A stretch of 64,000 nucleotides of DNA from Sinomonas atrocyanea (GTDB lineage: Bacteria; Actinomycetota; Actinomycetes; Actinomycetales; Micrococcaceae), in assembly GCF_001577305.1 (NCBI RefSeq), contig NZ_CP014518.1, forward strand, positions 682,001-746,000. The letters run 5' to 3'. Position 1 is the first letter of the stretch. Each line of letters starts with the position of its first letter. Shown piece by piece: positions 60,066 through 64,000 of this stretch. A program made the position numbers and the translations under genes. The notes under the pieces were generated by a model, which worked only from the letters and a program-made list of their open reading frames with translations, was not told where the DNA came from and searched no databases.

Positions 60066-60391
60066 GCATCGCACCCATCGGACCGGTCTCCCCGCTGCAG
60101 GGCGTCCAGGGCCTCGACGGAGTCACCGGCAGCACCGGCGTCACCGGAACCGCGGGGGGCACGACGGCGGGCGGCGGCTTCGCGGCGAGCCTCGCCGGCG
60201 CCGTGGACAACCTGCAGCAGCTCCAGTCCACCTCCAACCAGCTCTCCGTCCAGGCCGTGACCGGGAACCTGGATGACATCCACAACGCGACCATCGCCGC
60301 GACCCGGGCCCAGGTCACCCTCGAGCTCGCGGCCACCGTGCGCAACAAGGGCGTGGACGCGTTCAACGAGATCATGAGGATGCAGGGCTGA
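60062..60391 (+). CDS. fliE: flagellar hook-basal body complex protein FliE
   Basis: A 109-residue protein. After a Gly/Thr-rich lead, GFAASLAGAVDNLQQLQSTS and NLDDIHNATIAATRAQVTLE with VRNKGVDAFNEIMRMQ form the FliE core, which links the MS ring to the rod. Overlaps flgC by 4 bp and fliF by 1 bp. Confidence 0.9.
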   Translation: MSIAPIGPVSPLQGVQGLDGVTGSTGVTGTAGGTTAGGGFAASLAGAVDNLQQLQSTSNQLSVQAVTGNLDDIHNATIAATRAQVTLELAATVRNKGVDAFNEIMRMQG

Positions 60392-61998
60392 TGCCGCCGT
60401 TCCTCCTGGCCGCGGGCAGGCGCCTCGCGGCCACCGTCAGGGGCTTCACGACCGGGCAGCGGACCCTCGCCGTCATCGGCATTGCCGTCCTGGCCCTGGG
60501 CACCGTGGCGCTCGTCTCGTGGCTCACCCGGCCCACCTACGCTCCGCTGTTCACCGGCCTGCAGAGCTCGGACGCGAGCGCCGTGGTGGCCCAGCTCGGC
60601 AAGGACAACGTGCCGTACCAGCTCGCGGACGGCGGGGCGACCGTGCTCGTGCCGCAGGAGAAGGTCTACGACGAGCGCCTCAAGGCCGCCTCCGCGGGCC
60701 TCCCGGCCGCGCCCGCCACGGGCTACTCGCTCCTGGACAAGATGGGCGTGACCTCCTCCGAGTTCCAGCAGGACGTCACCTACAAGCGGGCCATCGAGGG
60801 GGAGCTGGGCACCACGATCTCGCACCTCGACGGGGTCAAGACCGCCACGGTGCAGCTGGCCCTGCCGCAGAAGACGGTCTTCACGTCCCAGCAGGTCGAC
60901 CCCACGGCGTCCGTGTTCGTCGAGACCGTGCCCGGGCAGACCCTCTCGGCGGACAAGGTCGAGGCGATCGTGCACCTGACCTCCGCGGCCGTGCCGAGCC
61001 TCAAGGCCGCCAACGTCTCCGTTGTGGACGCCCAGGGCAACGTGCTCTCCGCCGTCGGCGCCGGCCTGAGCGCCAACGGGGCCAAGCAGGCCGCCGACTA
61101 CCAGCAGCGCACGCAGGCCGCCGTCCAGGCGGTGCTCGACCGCGTGCTCGGCCCCGGCAACGCGACCGTGGCGGTGGTTCCCGAGGTGGACCAGCAGTCC
61201 GCGCAGCAGAAGTCGGAGACGTACGCGAGCGCCTCGGCAGCCCCGCTGAGCCAGTCCACCACCACGGAGAAGTACAGCGGCACCGGCGCCTCGGGCGCCT
61301 CCGGGGTGCTCGGACCGGACAACATCGCCGTGCCCTCGGGCGCGGCCGGCGGCAACGGGACCTACGACTCGACCAAGGACACCCGGGACAACGCCGTGAA
61401 CAAGGTCACCGAGGACCGCACCATCCCCGCCGGGGCGCTCAAGCGCCAGTCCGTCTCGGTCGCCGTCAACTCCACGGCAGCCGGCGGGGTGAACATCCAG
61501 AACCTCAACGCGCTCGTCTCCGCCGCCGCCGGGATCGACACGACCCGCGGGGACGTCCTCTCGATGCAGGTGGTGCCGTTCAGCACCGCCGCCGCGGACC
61601 AGGCCAAGGCCGCGCTCGCGCAGCAGCAGGCCGACGAGGCCGCCAGGCTCCAGGGCCAGCTGCTGACCACCATGATCTGGGCCGGGGTGGCCCTGCTGGC
61701 GCTCATCGTCACGGCCGTGCTGCTGTGGATGCGCCGGCGCCGCATGGCTACCCGCGAGCCCATGGAGCTCGGCGGCGACATCCTCCTCGACGAGCTCCCC
61801 GTCCCCGTGGCCATCGAACCCTCGGTCACCACGGCCCTCCCTGCGGTGGAGCCGCTCGTCCCCGCGCTGCCCGACCCGGCCGAGGAGGTGCTCGACGCCG
61901 AGCGGCGCCGGGCCCAAGTGGACCGGCTGGGTGCCACCGAGCCGCAGAAGACCGCCGAGTACCTGCGCGGGCTCATGGACGAGAGGCAGGCCGTATGA
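60391..61998 (+). CDS. fliF: flagellar M-ring protein FliF
   Basis: A 535-residue protein with two membrane segments (about residues 30-50 and 425-445). Ring-building text includes YAPLFTGLQSSDASAVVAQL, YKRAIEGELGTTISHLDGVK and VARVHLALP-like TATVQLALPQKTVF. The C-terminal cytoplasmic tail, ending AEYLRGLMDERQAV, would bind FliG. It forms the MS ring in the inner membrane. Confidence 0.94.
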   Translation: MPPFLLAAGRRLAATVRGFTTGQRTLAVIGIAVLALGTVALVSWLTRPTYAPLFTGLQSSDASAVVAQLGKDNVPYQLADGGATVLVPQEKVYDERLKAASAGLPAAPATGYSLLDKMGVTSSEFQQDVTYKRAIEGELGTTISHLDGVKTATVQLALPQKTVFTSQQVDPTASVFVETVPGQTLSADKVEAIVHLTSAAVPSLKAANVSVVDAQGNVLSAVGAGLSANGAKQAADYQQRTQAAVQAVLDRVLGPGNATVAVVPEVDQQSAQQKSETYASASAAPLSQSTTTEKYSGTGASGASGVLGPDNIAVPSGAAGGNGTYDSTKDTRDNAVNKVTEDRTIPAGALKRQSVSVAVNSTAAGGVNIQNLNALVSAAAGIDTTRGDVLSMQVVPFSTAAADQAKAALAQQQADEAARLQGQLLTTMIWAGVALLALIVTAVLLWMRRRRMATREPMELGGDILLDELPVPVAIEPSVTTALPAVEPLVPALPDPAEEVLDAERRRAQVDRLGATEPQKTAEYLRGLMDERQAV

Positions 61999-63032
61999 CG
62001 CCCGCGCTGGCAGCGCCCGGAGAGCTCCGGCTCACCGGGACGCAGAAGGTCGCGATCGTGCTCATGCAGATGAGCCCCGAGTCCGCCGCGAAGGTCATGG
62101 CCCACTTCACCGAGGCGGAGGCGGAGGACATCGCGGCCGAGATCGTCCGGCTCAGCCGCGTGGCCCCGGCCGTCTCCGACGAGGTCATCGCCGAGTTCCA
62201 CGAGATCGCGGTCTCGGGGCGGCGCATGGCGCGCGGGGGCCGGGACTTCGCCGTCGGCCTCCTCGAGTCCTCCTTCGGCCCCGACCGGGCGGCGGGGGTC
62301 ATGGACCGGCTCGCCTCGACCATGGCCGGGAAGTCGTTCGAGTTCCTCGACACCGTGGACCCCGCGCAGCTGCTGACCCTCCTCGACGGCGAGCTGCCCG
62401 AGACGATCGCCCTCGTGCTCGCCCACCTGCGCCCCGAGCAGGCCTCCCAGGTGGTCGCCGGGCTCGGCGCGGCGCAGGCCACGGACGTGGCGCATGCCCT
62501 GGCCACGATGGGCTCGGCGACCCCGGAGGCCGTGAGCGTCGTGGCCGAGAGCCTGCGCGCCCGCACGGGCACGGCCCTCGCCCCGGGGCAGCGGCAGGCC
62601 GAGGTCATGGGCGGCGTCCAGCCGCTCGTGGACATCATCAACCGCTCCGACGTGGCCACCGAGCGCACGGTCCTGGACGGGCTCGCCGAGCGGGACCCCG
62701 AGCTGGCCGAGGAGGTCCGCTCGAAGATGCTCACCTTCGCGGACATCGTCAAGCTCGAGCGCAAGGACATCCAGCTCATCCTCCGCGGGGTCGACGCCGG
62801 CCTGCTCGCCCGGGCCATGAAGGGCGCCACCCAGCCGGTGCTGGACGCCATCACGGGCAACGTCTCCGACCGCAACCGGGACATCCTCACCTCCGAGATC
62901 GCTGCCCTCGGGCCGGTGCGGGCCTCCGAGGTGGAGGAAGCGCGCGCCGAGATCGTGCGCTCGATCCGCGAACTCGAGGCCACCGGGGCCATCACGATGC
63001 GCCGCGGCGAGGAGGACGACCTTGTCTACTGA
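61995..63032 (+). CDS. fliG: flagellar motor switch protein FliG
   Basis: A 345-residue protein. LTGTQKVAIVLMQMSPESAA at the N-terminus, HPQTIA-like LPETIALVLAHLRPEQASQV in the middle and MLTFADIVKLERKDIQLILR with the charged torque helix at the C-terminus are all present. FliG transmits torque from the stator and switches direction. The ATG overlaps the fliF stop by 4 bp. Confidence 0.94.
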   Translation: MTPALAAPGELRLTGTQKVAIVLMQMSPESAAKVMAHFTEAEAEDIAAEIVRLSRVAPAVSDEVIAEFHEIAVSGRRMARGGRDFAVGLLESSFGPDRAAGVMDRLASTMAGKSFEFLDTVDPAQLLTLLDGELPETIALVLAHLRPEQASQVVAGLGAAQATDVAHALATMGSATPEAVSVVAESLRARTGTALAPGQRQAEVMGGVQPLVDIINRSDVATERTVLDGLAERDPELAEEVRSKMLTFADIVKLERKDIQLILRGVDAGLLARAMKGATQPVLDAITGNVSDRNRDILTSEIAALGPVRASEVEEARAEIVRSIRELEATGAITMRRGEEDDLVY

Positions 63033-63687
63033 CACCGTGACCGACGCGCTGCTGCCCAGTGCGCATGTCCTCGGGGCGCCGGTGCGCCCCGTCGTCTTCC
63101 CGGACCTGGACCCCGCCGGAGAGTCCGAGGGCTACGCCCGCGGCCACGCGGCGGGGTACGCCGCCGGACTGCGCCGGGCCGCCGCCGAGGCCGCCGCGCG
63201 CCAGGAGCAGCGCCGGGCCGAGCACGCGGCCGCGCTCGCCGCCCTTCGCGCCCGGGCCGAGGCCGCCGTGGCCGTCCTCGCCGCGGCCGCCCGCGCCCTC
63301 GAGGCCCGCACCGCCCCCGTCCTCGCCGAGGCCGAGTCCCAGATCGCCGCCGCGGCGCTCGCGGTCGCGGAGGCTGCGATCGGCCGGGAACTGGGCGACG
63401 CCCCCGGCGGCGCCCGGGCCGCCCTCGCCCGCGCCCTGTCCGCACCGGACGCCGCCGCCGTCCTCGCCGTCCGCCTCCACCCGGCGGACCTCGCCCTCCT
63501 CGGCGAGGCCGCGGGCTCTGTCCCTGCCAGCGTGTCCCTCGAGCCGGACCCGTCCCTGGCCCGCGGGGATGCCGTGGCCGTCTACCCCGACGGCGAGCTC
63601 GACGCCCGGATCGGCACCGCCCTCGCCCGCGCCGCAGCGGCCCTCACGGGCTCCGACGACCTGGCGAGAGCTGAGGCCCGGCCATGA
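63022..63687 (+). CDS. fliH: flagellar export ATPase regulator FliH
   Basis: A 221-residue protein starting at a TTG that overlaps fliG by 11 bp, with GAGGAGGAC just upstream. SEGYARGHAAGYAAGLRRAA is the FliH-type GxxxG region; a long Ala/Arg/Glu coiled coil follows; the C-terminal domain has LARGDAVAVYPDGELDARIG (usual form: gGc.vet..g.iDa.i). It inhibits and docks the ATPase FliI, the next gene. Confidence 0.86.
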   Translation: MSTDTVTDALLPSAHVLGAPVRPVVFPDLDPAGESEGYARGHAAGYAAGLRRAAAEAAARQEQRRAEHAAALAALRARAEAAVAVLAAAARALEARTAPVLAEAESQIAAAALAVAEAAIGRELGDAPGGARAALARALSAPDAAAVLAVRLHPADLALLGEAAGSVPASVSLEPDPSLARGDAVAVYPDGELDARIGTALARAAAALTGSDDLARAEARP

Positions 63688-64000
63688 GCCTCCTGCAGGG
63701 CCTCCCCGCCGCCGTCGCGGCCGCGGCCCCCGAGCGCGTCGGCACCGTGACCGCCGTCCGCGGCCTGGGACTTGAGGTCGCCGGGCTGGGCTGCGCGGTC
63801 GGGGACCTCGTCGAGATCACGGGCGACGCCGGCCTGGTCACCGGCGCGCAGGTGGTCGCCTCCGCGCGGGGCACCCTGACCTGCATGCCGCTCGGTCCCC
63901 TCAGCGGCCTCCGCGTGGGCCATCCCGTGCGCGCGCGCCGCGGCGGTTCCCTCGTCCCCACCGGCCCGGCGCTGCTGGGCCGCGTCCTCGACGGCCTCGG
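63684..64000 (+). CDS. fliI: flagellar protein export ATPase FliI, N-terminal part (cut by window edge)
   Basis: About 105 residues are present. The sequence has the beta-barrel domain of type III export ATPases (RVGTVTAVRGLGLEVAGLGC, CMPLGPLSGLRVGHPVRARR) and reaches GPALLGRVLDGLG, the conserved hinge before the Walker A domain. The ATG overlaps the fliH stop. The catalytic core lies outside the window. Confidence 0.9.
   Translation, partial: MSLLQGLPAAVAAAAPERVGTVTAVRGLGLEVAGLGCAVGDLVEITGDAGLVTGAQVVASARGTLTCMPLGPLSGLRVGHPVRARRGGSLVPTGPALLGRVLDGL

Noticed and set aside
60519..61994. In-frame extension upstream of fliG covering most of fliF
   Set aside because: The real start is the ATG at 61995 in the overlap with the fliF stop; the upstream part is the +1 shadow of fliF.

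Overview
The window is very GC-rich DNA with dense, mostly overlapping genes, frequent GTG/TTG starts and strong AGGAG-type ribosome binding sites. It looks like the chromosome of a motile actinobacterium, most likely a Micrococcaceae member (Arthrobacter/Sinomonas type). Supporting evidence is a bacterial proteasome activator ending in GQYL, a SigB/SigF-type sigma factor, a DUF222/HNH (13E12-like) protein, SPW and DUF6328 membrane proteins, PIG3-type quinone oxidoreductase and CstA, together with a flagellar cluster. No rRNA, CRISPR array or complete insertion sequence was seen; there is one tRNA (Ser, TGA).

Layout. 1-5.7 kb: a prolyl oligopeptidase cut by the window edge, a flavoprotein, a 15-copy 14-bp repeat array, a glyoxalase-fold protein, a decayed DUF559 gene, tRNA-Ser and a quinone oxidoreductase. 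5.8-12 kb: cstA-ybdD, the proteasome activator, two aldo/keto reductases and a rhodanese. 12-14.2 kb: a cellulose-synthase-like PilZ glycosyltransferase interrupted by a one-base frameshift. 14.5-20.3 kb: a minus-strand Mrp/Mnh cation:proton antiporter operon (E, F, G, MbhD-like, MbhE-MnhB fusion, C, D) led by an MFS transporter, with no MrpA ND5-like subunit. 20.5-26.2 kb: a redox operon (membrane protein, gluconate-dehydrogenase-subunit-3-like protein, GMC flavoprotein, TPP oxidase, enolase-superfamily enzyme). 26.3-31.1 kb: vsr, small stress-type genes, a deletion scar fusing the stubs of a DUF2795 gene and an SDR gene, topoisomerase IB and a sigma factor.

31.2-47.5 kb is the most distinctive region: a nucleotide-activated heptose cluster in a Gram-positive genome, with GmhB-, GmhA- and two HldE-type genes, three GT9 (heptosyltransferase-family) enzymes, three other glycosyltransferases, an SDR and an aldehyde-dehydrogenase-fold protein that has lost its catalytic residues. 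Both hldE copies carry a one-base deletion in a short homopolymer inside the kinase domain; the bcsA-like gene has the same kind of lesion. Either the underlying assembly has homopolymer indel errors or the pathway has been inactivated.

47.6-52.5 kb holds small stress-related genes and a three-gene unit (ImmA/IrrE protease, membrane protein, EspR-like HTH regulator) divergent from a secreted Gly/Ala-rich protein. 52.5-64 kb is flagellar: fliW-flgL-flgK-flgN leftward; fliC-fliD-fliS and flgB-flgC-fliE-fliF-fliG-fliH-fliI rightward. Three near-identical sigma-28-type promoters (TAAM, 15-bp spacer, GCCGAYAG) stand before flgN, fliC and flgB, suggesting that basal-body and late genes share one sigma factor.
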